Shown here piece by piece: positions 20,890 to 31,695 of a stretch of DNA of 64,000 nt. Source of the DNA: Azolla caroliniana. Lineage: Eukaryota; Polypodiophyta. Position 1 is the stretch's first letter; each line of letters opens with the position of its first letter. A model generated the notes under the pieces. That model worked only from the letters and a program-made list of their open reading frames with translations. It made no database searches and was not told where the DNA came from. Where the stretch lies: positions 12,896,001-12,960,000 of the forward strand of contig JBHGNT010000013.1 in the NCBI GenBank assembly GCA_043228905.1, written 5' to 3'. The position numbers and the translations under genes are program-made.

Positions 20890-21515
20890 AGAAAACCGTC
20901 CACCAGCGGAATTGGTGCGCCGGAGCGTAGGAACCGGCTCTTCTTGCGCGTTGTACATAAGAGAGAATGTTGTACATAGAAGATCCTAGGCAAGTAGATT
21001 CGGTAGGTAGGGAGTTAATGGGAAACGGCTCCTTCCTTGCCTATAAAAGGAGGGAAACGAGGAGGGGCGAAGGCATCGCGAAATCAGAGAGGATGAAGTG
21101 CTGTCGGATTGCGGGCCGAAGGCTTCTCTCTCTTCCATACTCTGTAGTTCCTTTCTGTGCAGGTTTCGGGAGGCTCGCGCTGCTCTGAGGAATGCCCAAG
21201 TGCTTCCGGCAGCACCTCCAACCTACTCCTTTCTTTCTGTGCGTTTACGAACAGGCATCGGCACCTGTTCGCTGGCCTGTTTGGTTGTAACCGACTACGT
21301 GTTTTTGCTATTTGTCTCTGTTAATATATACATACATTCCTTCGTGTCTCTCTGTGTTGGTTTCCCGCTCGCGTCTTCGTGTCGAAGGGCCGTGTCCCTG
21401 TGGATCTACGCTCACACCTAGTGGACCTCTTCCCTTCTCCTTTCTCTCTTGCTCTTCGGTACAAGACCCCCGAGGTCCCGCCTCATTCCACGCATCCGCG
21501 AGGAATACCTCGACA
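20882..21515 (+). repeat. Gypsy-B 3' LTR
   Basis: TGTCGTGAAG to CCTCGACA, 634 bp, TATA at 21042-21049. It differs from the 5' copy at a moderate number of sites. An ORF that starts inside it (21379) runs on into Gypsy-A gag by chance of phase, so that ORF is a chimera and not one protein. Confidence 0.9.
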
Positions 21516-22764
21516 GCGCGAGGGCACCGGCGCCCTTGACAGGGCTATTGAGGCGATCGTCGGTAGGATCGGCCGGTTCAGTGGAAAGGATGCCACGAGT
21601 TATTTGGTGTCCTACCGGGCGGAGATGTTGATGAGGGATATCCCGAAAGAGAGGCGTCTTGCCGGATTCCCTCGAGTGGCGATGATGGGCATCCATGTGG
21701 AGGTGCTCGAGATCCGAGCGGAGAGCCGGACCTGGGAAGAGTTCGAAGGACGGCTCCTGGAGAAATACAGGCTGGATGACGCGCTTCGACTTACGAAGCG
21801 AAGCTTCATGGAATGGGTGGAGTCCCCCAACAAAGGAAGAAATGCGTCGGTACTCCTCCGGGAGTTTGAGGAACGCTTTGCGCGCCTTTCGGCGCTCGAT
21901 CGGACAGTTCTAGACACAAGTCGTGTCCTACTGTTTGTGAAATCAGTTGACACACGGGATCGGGGACAAGTTGGCTCCTTACTGGAAACCGAAGACGGGC
22001 TGACGACCGACAGGGCCGCGGTAAAGAGAGTCTGCGGCCGTTTTGACAAACGGTGGGAGTGGGCTGATACAGAGGCGACCGGGGCGGGACCTGTCGCAGC
22101 AAGGAAGCTCGAACTGATACCACAGGCACGAAGGGAAGAGACCCGGTAATGGCTCGAAACCGGTTCGTCTTCGATCGGCGGGATAAGAGGATCGTCCGGG
22201 GGAACAGCTCTAGAGGAGTTGACACGAGCGGTAAAGGCTCTCCACATCGCCCAGGCTCGGAGGGAAGGCGGCGATCAGGCTCGTGACCGACGGCCTTCGG
22301 CAGGAAGTAGGTGCATGTGGTGCGACGAGGTCGGCCACATCCGGAAAGACTGTGGGGCTCTGTTGGAGGGTCGGGTGCACGCCAGCGATACTCGGAGGGC
22401 CCTGAAACGAAACAACGGAAGAGGAGGAATGAAAAGGCTAATGGAAGAGGCGGCAGCCCGGCACGCGGAGACCGTCCACTACTCAGCGTCAGCCGGTATT
22501 CGGGTCGGGGGCAGCGGGGCCCGGAAGGAGAGCAAAGCCGAGTTCTGGCCGACGGTGCTGGAAGGCCTCGCTGGTGCCCGACTGAAGAGGGACGAGGCGG
22601 ACCGCGCGGAGAAGCGGGTCCAGGAGGTATCCGGGTGGAGTGACCCGGTCGAAGAAAAGACAGGTTTCGTCGAAGCAGCTTGCCAGAACTACGAGGCTCT
22701 GGTTGAAGACAAACGGGTGGGTAGAAACGGAGGGACCGAACCCTCACAAAGATACGAAACCTGA
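21516..22764 (+). pseudogene. Gypsy-A gag, 3' piece with zinc knuckle
   Basis: The capsid region resumes (ALDRAIEAIVGRIGRFSGKD) and continues to VLLFVKSVDTRDRGQV. A TAA at about 22147 replaces GAG of Gypsy-B. The frame continues with knuckle CMWCDEVGHIRKDC (about 22312-22353) to a TGA at 22762 that is CGA in Gypsy-B. An in-frame deletion relative to Gypsy-B follows the knuckle. Confidence 0.85.
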
Positions 22765-23097
22765 TTCGGGCCGAAACGGAACGAGGTCGGTGAGTCCAGT
22801 GCCCGGGATAACCACAAGAAGGGCGGATACCGGTTGGGCACGGAGATCGAAAGGACCACGGACCTACGAAAGGTCCTGGAAGAACGAATCCTCGACAGCA
22901 AGGTGGAACCGTTGTTGCGAGAGGTGCTCGGGATAGCCAAGAAGGAGTTCCACGACTCCATCGTGGACTTGGTGAAGAGGAAGAGGCTGTCGACGGAGGT
23001 AGAACCGGAAAGGTCGGTGGAAGTGCGGACGGCGCACATAGAGGACATGGCGCTGGAAGACGAGTGGGCGGAGGGCCACTATTCGAGGCCACACTAG
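22765..23097 (+). pseudogene. Gypsy-A gag C-terminal region
   Basis: Continues the gag frame after the TGA: GTEIERTTDLRKVLEERIL, KKEFHDSIVDLVKRKR, up to RPH and TAG at 23095-23097. This TAG is in the identical context (CAC TAG GCC CGA) in Gypsy-B. Function unknown; it is a linker between the knuckle and protease. Confidence 0.75.
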
Positions 23098-23548
23098 GCC
23101 CGAGCGACCACGGAAACCCCGGTGCAAATCGTAGATGTTCAGGAACCGGTGGTGGCACTGGTGGACCACAGTTCGGAAATAAACCTTATGTCCAAGGATT
23201 TCTACAGAAAGGGGAAATGGCCAATCAACACTAAGCACGGGTGGAAGATACGGGCGGCGACGCGCCACCGAGGAACTATACGGGGCCTGCCCAAACGTAC
23301 GAGTCAAGATCGGCGACATCGAAATAGACCAACACTTCTTTGTGCAGGAAACGTCCTCGCACCCGGTCATTCTAGGGGAACCGTACATTACGGCGGCGCG
23401 AATGGAGACCAAGGTGCTGGACAACGGGTCGGCTTACGCGAGGGTCAAGAGCCAAGACGGGCGTCATTCAGTCCAGTTCCTGACGGTACGACCCAACCAC
23501 GAGCGAAACCGCGAGTCCCTCGGTGGCGAGAACCGAGAGGATTTTTAG
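23098..23548 (+). pseudogene. Gypsy-A protease domain
   Basis: Protease text as in Gypsy-B (here LVDHSSEINLMS, with Ser at the Gly position). A frameshift near 23272 moves it to the second frame, which ends in GAT TTT TAG at 23546-23548. Loss of the active-site Gly and the frameshift make it non-functional. Confidence 0.78.
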
Positions 23549-25331
23549 AGAGGGCTGCCAAGGCGTGGGGCTGCGATAGTCCGGACACTCCAGTAAAACC
23601 CCACAAATGTCTGATAAAAGCGAAACCAAAGAATCCTTGTACCATAAGTAGGAAGTTTTGTTTCTCCAATAACGGAGGGTGTACAATAGTCGGTGTCATA
23701 GGTCGAGAAAAGACAAGGGCGGAAGAGCAACTTTGGGCGTGCGGAGTTCTCGGGCCCGGCAAGGAAATCAACGGAGCCGTGGAGGCGGTCTCCTTCGACG
23801 ATACCTTGGGAATACTGCGAGAGGTGGTCGGAGAGGGCCTTAAAGAGGACGGACGATACCGGTTTGTTCGGAAGAGATGTATGGAGTCATCGCGGACTTC
23901 AGTCGGGGGCTCGAGTCGGATCGGATGGCCCGGGTAAACACGAAGTACAAGACTGCGGAACGGAAGGTAAGGCCAGTTGTGGCACCCTTATTGGAGGGCA
24001 GCGAGTTACGAATCAAGGGGGTCGCGTCGGACCCCAGTTTACGTGATCTGGCCTGCATAGGACACACCTTCACCGACAGAACGCTACGGGAGCTCAAAAT
24101 CGGTGGGGGTGAGTTCCTACTGCCGGCGGAAGAAGACCGGTTTCGGAGAATGCTCGGAAGCCACGGGAAAGCCTTCGCATTCTCGCCGGAAGAAATCGGG
24201 TGCGTAGACCCAACAGTCGTGAAGCCGATGGTGATATTCACGGTACCGCATGTACCATGGAATCTCAAACCAATTTCGGTACCGAGAGCTCACATCCCGG
24301 TGCTGATGGAGCTATTAAGGCAGAAAGTTGATATGGGCATCCTCGAACCATCGAGTGCCCCGTACTCGAACCGGTGGTTTACTGTACCGAAGAAGAACGG
24401 GACGTTGCGCTTCATTCAAGACCTGCAGCCGGTCAACAGAGTGACCATTCGGAACGCAGGAATCGGACCAACGATAGACGAGTTCGCGGAGGCCTTCGCC
24501 AGAAGGTCGATCTACTCGGTCAATGATCTGTACTCGGGGTACGATCAGTTCCAACTAGCCGTAGAGAGCAGATACATTACGACGATGGAGACTCCTCTCG
24601 GCCTAATGCGGATGTGCACCCTGCCGCAAGGAGGGACGAACTCGGTGGCCCACATGGTGAATGCGATGAACAAGGTGCTGAGGGATTGTATCCCGGACAT
24701 CACCATGCCATTCTTGGATGACATCCCAATCAAGGGATGCCCGGTGGAGGAAAAGGACAAAACGATCGGACCGGATGGATGCCGGAAATTCGTGGCAACA
24801 CACATTGACGACTGCGAGAGGGTGCTGCAAAGGCTAGAGGACGCGAGGCTCACCTTCTCTGGGGAAAAATCGGCCTTCGGGCAATCAGAGATCATGGTCG
24901 TCGGACATCTATGCGGAGCATATGGCCGGAAACCGTCTCCGGCTAAGGTGGAAGCCATCTCCGCTATGAAGCCCGACTATAACTCGGTCACGGAGGTACG
25001 GAGGTTCTTGGGAGCATGTGCGTTCTACCACATATGGATCCCGCATTACGCCCACGTTGCCGAGCCGCTATACGGGTTGCTGAAAAAGGGGCGAAAATTC
25101 GAGTGGCGAGACGAGCATGCGGAGTCGGTCCGAAAGATGAAGGAGGCTCTTGCTGCAGCTCCGGCACTCCGGAAGGTTGTCTACGAGAAAGGCACTCCCA
25201 TCTACATAACGGTAGATACGAGTCCGACCGGAATCGGATGGGTCGTCAACCAAGAAGATGAGGACAGCATTCGGTTCCCAATCCGGTTCGGTGCGAAGGT
25301 CCTCAGTGAGCGACAACGAGGATACGACTAG
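23549..25331 (+). pseudogene. Gypsy-A RT and RNase H (longest intact pol frame)
   Basis: The N-terminal pol spacer has a frame change near 23870. From 23877 a 484-codon frame covers all of RT and the start of RNase H: WFTVPKKNGTLRFIQDLQP, SGYDQFQL, TPLGLMRMCTLPQGGTNS, and FLDDIPIKG with both catalytic Asp. The connection follows (GHLCGAYGRKPSPAKVEA), then FLGACAFYHIWIPHYAHVAEPLYGLL and VDTSPTGIGW. It stops at TAG 25329-25331 in RNase H. This is the best preserved RT of the window. Confidence 0.9.
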
Positions 25332-27101
25332 GTTAAACGCGAACTCTGGGGTATCGTTTCGGCGGTGAAGGCCGATAAAGACTATCTGATTGGGACAAAG
25401 GTGATTATCGAGATGGACTGCCTGCCGATTCTCGGCATGGTTTCTGGATGCGCAACGCCGAACCTGGAAATGCTCAGGTGGATCTGGAAATACGACACAT
25501 TTCCGGGAAAGACAATGCCATGGCCGACATGCTTTCGAGGGCGCGATTCGACGACGAGGGCAGCATGGTTTCGGAGGACGAGGAAGTCGGCGTAGACTTC
25601 TTCGAGGCGGCTTACGTAACAACCGAGGGGGGAAGCACTCCGGCGCTTAACGATTTCAATGAGAGCAAGTACGATGGGGAGTGGTTGCAGATTCGGGAAT
25701 TCTTAAGGACAATGATGCCTGACGCATCGTGGACAAGGGACGAGGCCAACCGGATCCGGAAGAAAGCGTACCGGTTCTTTCTCCGGGATGGATTCTTGTG
25801 GAAGCACCCGAAGAAGAGGGACGAAATCCCGCTCCGAGTAGTGGCGATGAAGGAGGAACAGGAGGAATTGCTGAAAGCCTATCATGACAGCCCTTGGGCT
25901 AGGCACCGTGGGACGTGGGCCACGTTCAAGAAGCTGAAGGGGAAGTACTTGTGGCCGGGACTGTACCGGGACGTGCATCGGTTCGTGACAACTTGTGAGA
26001 GCTGTCAGATGCACTCCGTAATCCAACATCGGGACGAGCTTCACCCCACTTACCCTCCGGCCATCCACTTCAAATGGATGGTAGATTTGGTGACGATGCC
26101 GATGGGCGTAGGGCAGATGCGATATCTGGTGCTGGCCCGGGATGACCTGACGAACCAGGTTGAGGCCGAGCCCTGCAGAACAAAACGATCGCGGCCATGT
26201 GTCGGTTCTTGATCGAGGACGTGATATGCCGGTATGGGTGCGTCGGAAAGATCGTGGCTGACCGCGGGGAGTTGGACGCCGAAGAGGCCGAGGAGTTGTT
26301 CAACCGGTTGGGGGTCAAGCTCTCACTCACCACAGCGTAAATCCCGAGGCAAACGGGAAGGTAGAGCGCGGGCACGGGCCAATCGTCAAAGCGCTAGTCC
26401 GGGCATGCGGAGGCCAGGTCGGGAACTAGCCACGGCTGTTACCTTATGCCTTGTGGGCGGACCGGACAACGCACAACTCGGTAACCGGGTTCATGCCGTC
26501 AGAGCTCATGTTCGGATAGAAGCCGATCATGCCGATGGAACGGACGATCTCCTCTTGGGCGACAATAGACTGGAGTGATGAAATGAGTCGGGAAGAACTG
26601 CTCGCGGCGCGTATACGGCAGCTCGAGCGGAGGCCAGAGGACGTGGAACGAGTGGCGGAGAGACTTTGGGCGGCGAGGATGAAGAACAAAGCCCGGTTCG
26701 ACCGGACGCACCGGCTCCGACCAAAGAAAATCGAGGAAGGCGATTGGGTGCTAGTCTACGACAGCAGCCTCGACAACCAGCACCGAGCAATACGGAAGTT
26801 TGCAAAGCGGTGGTTCGGGCCTTACGTGGTAACGGGCGCCAACGACAATGGGACGTATCACCTGGCGAAACTTGACGGTACAAGGATGGCGATGCCGGTA
26901 GTAGGGAAGCGGGTCAAGGCGTTCAAGAAATGCCACGACGACGAACCGGATCTAAGAGGCCTAGGCAGCGAAGACGAACAGTCCGAAACGGAGGGCGAAC
27001 CGATGGACGAGGAACCGGAACCTGAACCGTTTTTCTCCAACCAGAACCCAAATTTGGCGCATACCGGTGGATGCACGGTTAAGTGGGGGCGGATGTCGTG
27101 A
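25332..27101 (+). pseudogene. Gypsy-A RNase H end and integrase
   Basis: RNase H continues in frame and loses about 22 bases near 25484. Integrase has a complete zinc motif (HDSPWARH, then CESCQMHS), WMVDLVTMPMG, and a 1-base loss near 26162. VADRGELD follows, then another shift near 26336, the NGKVERGHG end, and a GPY/F-like module (RWFGPYVV). TAG/TAA codons replace sense codons near 26429 and 26517. The last frame passes the purine tract into the LTR (WGRMS). Confidence 0.87.
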
Positions 27102-27741
27102 AGAAAACCGTCCCCTGGCGTAATCGGTGAATAGCACACAGGAACCGGCCCTTCACGTGTGCGCGCTCTTAATGTATATAATAGAGAATTAGGTACAGAG
27201 AGAGATCCGGGGTAGTTAGATTCGGTAGGTAGGAAGTAAATGAGGGAGACGGCTCCCCTCTTGACGCTATAAAGGAGAGGGAGACGCAGGGAGAGAGGAT
27301 AGCGCATTGAGGAGGACGAAGTGCTGTCGGACCGGAACCGAACGCTTCTCCTCTGTTTGTTCTCTGTTGCCCTTCTCTGCAGGTTTCGGGAGGCTCGCGC
27401 TGCTTCGAGGAACGCCTGTGTGCTTCCGGCAGCACCTCCATCCTATTCCCATTTCGTGCGTAGACGAACAGGCATCTGCATCTGTCCGCCGGCCTGTTTG
27501 GTTGTAGCCGCTCGCGTGTTCTGCTGTGTACTCGTTATTCGTTAATATACAAACACTTGTTTCTTCCTATCTCTGTGTCCATTCGCGTCTTCTGTGTTGA
27601 CGGGCCACGCCCCTATGTTTCTTTGCTCATACGTGACCGGGCGTCTCTCTCCTTCTCTTTCCCCTTCTATCACCTGCTCTTCGGTTCAAGACCCCGGTGA
27701 TCCTGCCTTGTTTCTCCGCGCACGCGCGTAACAACGCGACA
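27094..27741 (+). repeat. Gypsy-A 3' LTR
   Basis: TGTCGTGAAG to AACGCGACA, 648 bp, TATA box TATAAAGG at 27268-27275. It retains the 140 bp missing from the 5' copy. Confidence 0.9.
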
Positions 27742-29831
27742 CCGCGTGACAGGATCCTTCTGGCGGGTGGACCGGCGTAACTCACCGTTACCCGGTTTAA
27801 GGCCTTGCTTGGCCGGTTCGGTCTTCGTTGTCGAAGATCCTCCTTTCTCCTTGTTGGAGTCGGATGCACACCAATCCGACTCATCGTTGCCGGTTTCGAA
27901 TTCCGACATCTTTTTCTTCCCTTTCTCTTTGCGCGTGAACCGTCTCCTCGGTTCCTTGCGCGGGGAGAGCACGACAGAGTCTCCACAACTCGCTGGTTTC
28001 TCTTCGGACTGGTCAGATTGACTTAGTGTCTCGTTCGGCCCACTCAACCGAAACGATTCCAGACTCTCATCCTGAGTCCACGCTTCATCATCATCTACCT
28101 GGGCCGGTTTAGGCTCACTAGCCTCATCCTCCAGCATCGGGTCAGATTCGGAAGTTGGAGCCGGTAAGGAGTACCACGATGCCGATTCATCGAACTCGAC
28201 ATCTCGACTAACTCGGACCTACTTTGTCCGAGGCTTATAACACTTATAACCCTTTTGCTCTTTAGCATAGCTGACTAGGATGCATTTTTCCGATTTTGCA
28301 TCCAGCTTCCTCCGCTTCTCATCCGGTACATGCACATATGCAATGCTACCGAAGATCTTAAGGTGTCTAAAATTTGGCTTGCGCCCGAAATACAACTCGT
28401 GGGCTGACACTTTGTCACCGATCCAGTTCTGGATGTAAACAACCGTTAGGACTGCCTCTGCCCAATAGAATTTGGGCATGCTCTTCTCCTCCAGCATTGC
28501 CCTTGCCGCATCAATAAGCGACCGGTTCTTCCTTTCGGCAACACCGTTCTGTTGTGGTGTGTATCTGCAGCTGAACTCTCGCCGAATTCCCTTTTGCTGC
28601 AGATAACTATTGAATTGGCCGGAAAAGTATTCTTTCCTGCCATCTGACCGCAGGCATTTGACCTTCCTCTCCGATTCCCATTCCACCATGCTTTGGAGAC
28701 TCCGGAAACACTCAAAGACTTCACTCTTCCGCTCAATGAGGTAGATCCATGTGTGCCGCGTATAGTCGTCAATGAAGGAGACGAAATATCGACTCCTACC
28801 AAGACTAACATTCTATGCCGGTCCCCACACATCTGAATGGATAAGGTCGAGCTTGTTACGGCTCCGGTTACGTTCGGTAGGGAATGGAAGCTGGTGTTGC
28901 TTCCCGAGTTGGCAGGCTTCACATACTTGGGCCTTCCGGCCGCTGAACTTCGGCAAACCGAAAACAACTTGTTTCGTTTGCAGGTCTTGAAGCCTCCGGT
29001 AATTGACGTGGCCTATCCGCTTGTGCCACAGGTCGATATCCGATTCGATCTTCTGTCCTTTTGCAAACATAGTGGTGCCGACGTCATTGGTGTCGAGGAT
29101 AAACATCCTCCCGTCTCTGCGCCCTGCGCAATAATCTGGCCCTCTTCCTCGATGAAGCACCCGAGGTGCGTAAACCGCACCTGCATCCCTTGGTCGACGA
29201 TCTGTTCGACCGACACCAGGTTCTTCGTGATTGTCGGAACGTGTAATACGTTCATCAGCTTCCCCTTCTGTCTGACGTGGCTCAAAGGGACTTCTCCGAC
29301 GTGCACCATTGGGTGAGGAGTGTCATCTCCGGTTTCGACTACTCCTTGTTGATCCGGTTTCTCCAAAAAGGAGAACCACTCTTTTTGGCTCGTAATGTGG
29401 TTCGACGCACCGGAATCAACATACCACACTTCCTCTAATTTGGAAGTGGTCTTCTTCATCGAGTTCGCCTCGTGCTTCATCACCAAGGCTGGCCCGTTAC
29501 CGTTCTTGGATCCTCTCGATCCCTTCGCGTAGTGCGAGCTTTGCCGGCCATCCTTGCCGGCCTTGGCGGATCCAGATTTGTCCGAATCAGCGCGTTTTCT
29601 CCAGCTCTCACTTTCTCTGTGGCCCTTCTTGCCACAGTACCAGCACTCCGTTGTAGTCTTCTCTTGTCGTCTTCCGGCACCGCCTTGACTCCCCCTGCCT
29701 GTGGAAGTCCCGGGACTGCTGTCGGCACATTCTCTGTGCCTTCGTTCTTGCTCTTGCTGGCCGCCTCCATTGCGTGCCGACCCGCCTCGTCCACCACGCC
29801 CATAGAACCGATCCGCCTCCGTGTACAACAT
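27742..29831 (-). pseudogene. Copia-1 protease, integrase and linker
   Basis: On the minus strand, in order: a damaged zinc knuckle (CWYCGKKGHRESES, last Cys now Ser), the protease site WYVDSGASNHIT, and the GAG-pre-integrase (HKRIGHVNYRRL...CEACQLGK). The integrase core has Asp in HSDVWGP, Asp in RSDGRKEY, and Glu in the segment before YTPQQNGVAERKNRS. A stop lies near 28815. A long acidic linker follows and ends with RRSTRQKDPVTR, the usual lead-in to copia RT. The RT itself lies beyond Gypsy-A at 13893. Confidence 0.88.
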
Positions 29832-30420
29832 CTAGTTGTCAGTGGGTGCGCTAGTTGACGCACCGGCATGGTTCTCCTCTACAAGGAGCATCGACTGTAA
29901 GTCAAAGAATGACGCGTATTCTCCCTTGTACATATCGCCATTCGGAACACTCTGAACTTAGACCTATACCATCTCGTCTTCCTCTACGGTAACATTGATG
30001 GAGACAAGCGAGTCATAGATCTCTTTGATCCGGGCCGTGTAATCCGCCACTGACTTGTCCTTCTGTCAGACATTGCTCAACTCCTGTTGGAGTTGCAGCT
30101 TCCGGGCGGTCGTACTTACAGCGAAAACCTTCTTCAGGTTTCCCCAAGCCTCTTTCGGCGTCTTGGCGTCTCGGATGTGGCTCAGCAGCTAGTCTCTGAC
30201 ACTGGACGCGAAGCAGTACATTACTCTGCTTGCCGATTGTTCCCACACTGGGAAATCCTTATGTGCCGCATCAGGTGTTGTTTCGTTGGCTCCTTCGACG
30301 AAACTCCAGTAGCCATGCCCAAGCAGGTACTGGTGCATCTTGTACGACCAAAATGCGTAGTTGGATCTGTCGAGTTTCTCCACAGGGAGCGAGCTAGCCA
30401 TTCCTCTATCCATCACTTCT
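29832..30420 (-). pseudogene. Copia-1 gag
   Basis: The minus strand starts MMDRGMASSLPVEKLDRSNYAFW, the usual copia gag opening, and continues (KMHQYLLGHGYW, KEAWGNLKKVF, ARIKEIYDSL). Stops occur near 30189, 30066 and 29960 and just before the next frame at 29832. It belongs to the DUF4219/UBN2 type of gag by pattern. Confidence 0.82.
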
Positions 30421-30494
30421 CTGTCTGTTGTTCTTACGACCTATTACGGTTTGCTTTCAAGCATTTTTCGGCGGTAGAGGTTCTCAACCCTCGC

Positions 30495-30506
30495 GCTCTG
30501 ATACCA
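30495..30506 (-). other. Copia-1 primer-binding site
   Basis: The minus strand reads TGGTATCAGAGC, an exact match to the 3' end of plant initiator tRNA-Met, directly after the LTR end ACA. Confidence 0.92.
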
Positions 30507-30768
30507 TGTAAACGATTACTTGCGGAAGCGTTAGAAAACAGAGAAAGTAGAGAATACACAAAGTACACGGGAGAGACTGAGAGAGAGCAGAACGTAAAGG
30601 CTATATTCAAAACAATATATACACTCTGTTATTACAATTGTGCTCAGTAGCACTATTTATACAAGTCCTTGTGGAACTGACAAAAGTACCGCGTACTTCA
30701 ATGCTCACACGAACATCTGACACTTACTACGAGACTATAACTGCCTAGTAGTCTAAACTAATACTAGG
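30507..30768 (-). repeat. Copia-1 5' LTR, outer end deleted
   Basis: It matches the last 262 bp of the 3' LTR. On the minus strand it starts inside the LTR at CCTAGTATTAG rather than at TGTTGAGCGG. The missing 154 bp and the missing part of Gypsy-C suggest one deletion across the junction. Confidence 0.85.
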
Positions 30769-31668
30769 TGCGGTACCTAGTGCTTGCGCGAGAGGACTTG
30801 GCGAATCAGGTGGAGGGTCGCGCCCTACAAAACAAGACAACCACGGTCGTGTGCCGGTTCCTGATCAAAGAGGTGGTATGTTGGTACGGGTGCGTAGGAA
30901 AGACAGTAGCTGACCGGGGAGAGCTGGATGCACAAGAAGCCGAAGAGTTGTTCGACCGATTAGGGGTTCAACTCTCCCTCACTACGGTGTACAACCCGGA
31001 GGCAAACGGGAAGGTAGAGCGCAGGCATAGGCAGATCGTGAAAGCATTAGTACACGTGTGAAGGTCAAGTTGGGAGTTGGCCACGGCTCCTACCTTACAC
31101 GCTATGGGCGGACCACACTACCCACAGTTCGGTGACCGGGTTCATGCCAGCGGAGCTGATGTACGGGCAGAAGTCGATCATTCCGGTGGAGCGAACGATT
31201 TCTTCCTGGGCCACAGTGGACTGGAAGGATGAGAAGAGCCAGGAGGAGCTGTTGGCAATGTGGATTCGACAACTCGAGTGAAGACCGGAGGATGTGGAAC
31301 GGGCTAAAGCGAAGCTGGACGCGGCGAGGGCGAGGAACAAGGGCCGGTTCGACCGAATGCACTGGCTACGACCGAAGAAGATCGAGGATGGCGATTGGGT
31401 GCTGGTTTATGACATCAGCCTCGACAATCAGCACAAGGCGACGCGGAAGTTTGTGAGGAGGTGGTTCGGGCCCTACACCATAAAGAGTGCAAACAACAAC
31501 GACACTTACCACCTCGCAGAGCTCGACGGGACGCGGATAGCAGTGCCGGTAGCCAGGAAGAGGATCAACGTTTTCAAGAAGCGGCATGAAGACGAGCCGG
31601 ACCCAAGAAGTGAGGACGTCGGTGACAACCAGTTCAAAGCGGGTGAAGTTTCGGAGAACGACGGGTGA
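30769..31668 (+). pseudogene. Gypsy-C pol, right part (integrase)
   Basis: It starts inside integrase (RYLVLAREDLANQVEGRAL), with VADRGELD and YNPEANGKVERRH, then a TGA at 31059 and a frame change. The GPY/F-like module RRWFGPYTIKS is present, and the frame ends at 31668. It is more diverged from Gypsy-A/B/G than they are from each other. It is the continuation of 6795-7708 by family and orientation. Confidence 0.82.
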
Positions 31669-31695
31669 ATACGAGCCGGGTTTCTCCAACACTTA

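Larger units (their letters stand above)
14509..21515 (+). mobile_element. Gypsy-B: Ty3/gypsy element inserted in Gypsy-A gag
   Basis: Two LTRs of 634 bp bound a 5.7-kb interior with gag, zinc knuckle, protease, RT, RNase H, integrase and a purine tract. The right flank starts GCGC and the left flank ends GCGT, a 4-bp duplication with one change. It belongs to the same family as Gypsy-A and lies in the same direction. It is full length but every gene is broken. Confidence 0.9.
13894..27741 (+). mobile_element. Gypsy-A: Ty3/gypsy element split by Gypsy-B
   Basis: 5' LTR 13894-14401, primer site, gag cut after 14508 by Gypsy-B, gag resuming at 21516, protease, RT, RNase H, integrase, purine tract GTGGGGGCGGA, 3' LTR 27094-27741. 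CCGC flanks both ends (13890-13893 and 27742-27745), and an A precedes it on both sides. Domain order PR-RT-RH-IN is that of Ty3/gypsy. Without Gypsy-B it is about 6.8 kb. It lies in Copia-1 between integrase and RT, in the opposite direction. Confidence 0.9.
7709..30768 (-). mobile_element. Copia-1: Ty1/copia element split by nested insertions
   Basis: Its three segments are 30768-27742, 13893-12435 and 8891-7709. Removing the gag-only element and Gypsy-A restores the reading frame at both joins: at one, VTR is followed by YG and then MAHHYAYM after one stop; at the other, RERVLSG continues to EVELWYVHTNR. The rejoined element is about 5.7 kb. Order is 5' LTR, Met primer site, gag, protease, integrase, RT, RNase H, C-terminal extension, purine tract, 3' LTR. 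The 3' LTR is 416 bp. The 5' LTR keeps only its inner 262 bp, so the outer end and flanking Gypsy-C were deleted. No target duplication can be read. Confidence 0.88.

Noticed and set aside
21379-22149. A 256-codon frame that appears to be one protein
   Set aside because: Its first part is Gypsy-B 3' LTR and the rest is Gypsy-A gag. The fusion results from the insertion point.
2178-25331. Genetic code with UAG reassigned to Gln
   Set aside because: UAA and UGA stops are equally common in the same genes, and TAG also replaces Trp and Gly codons, so decay fits better than a code change.
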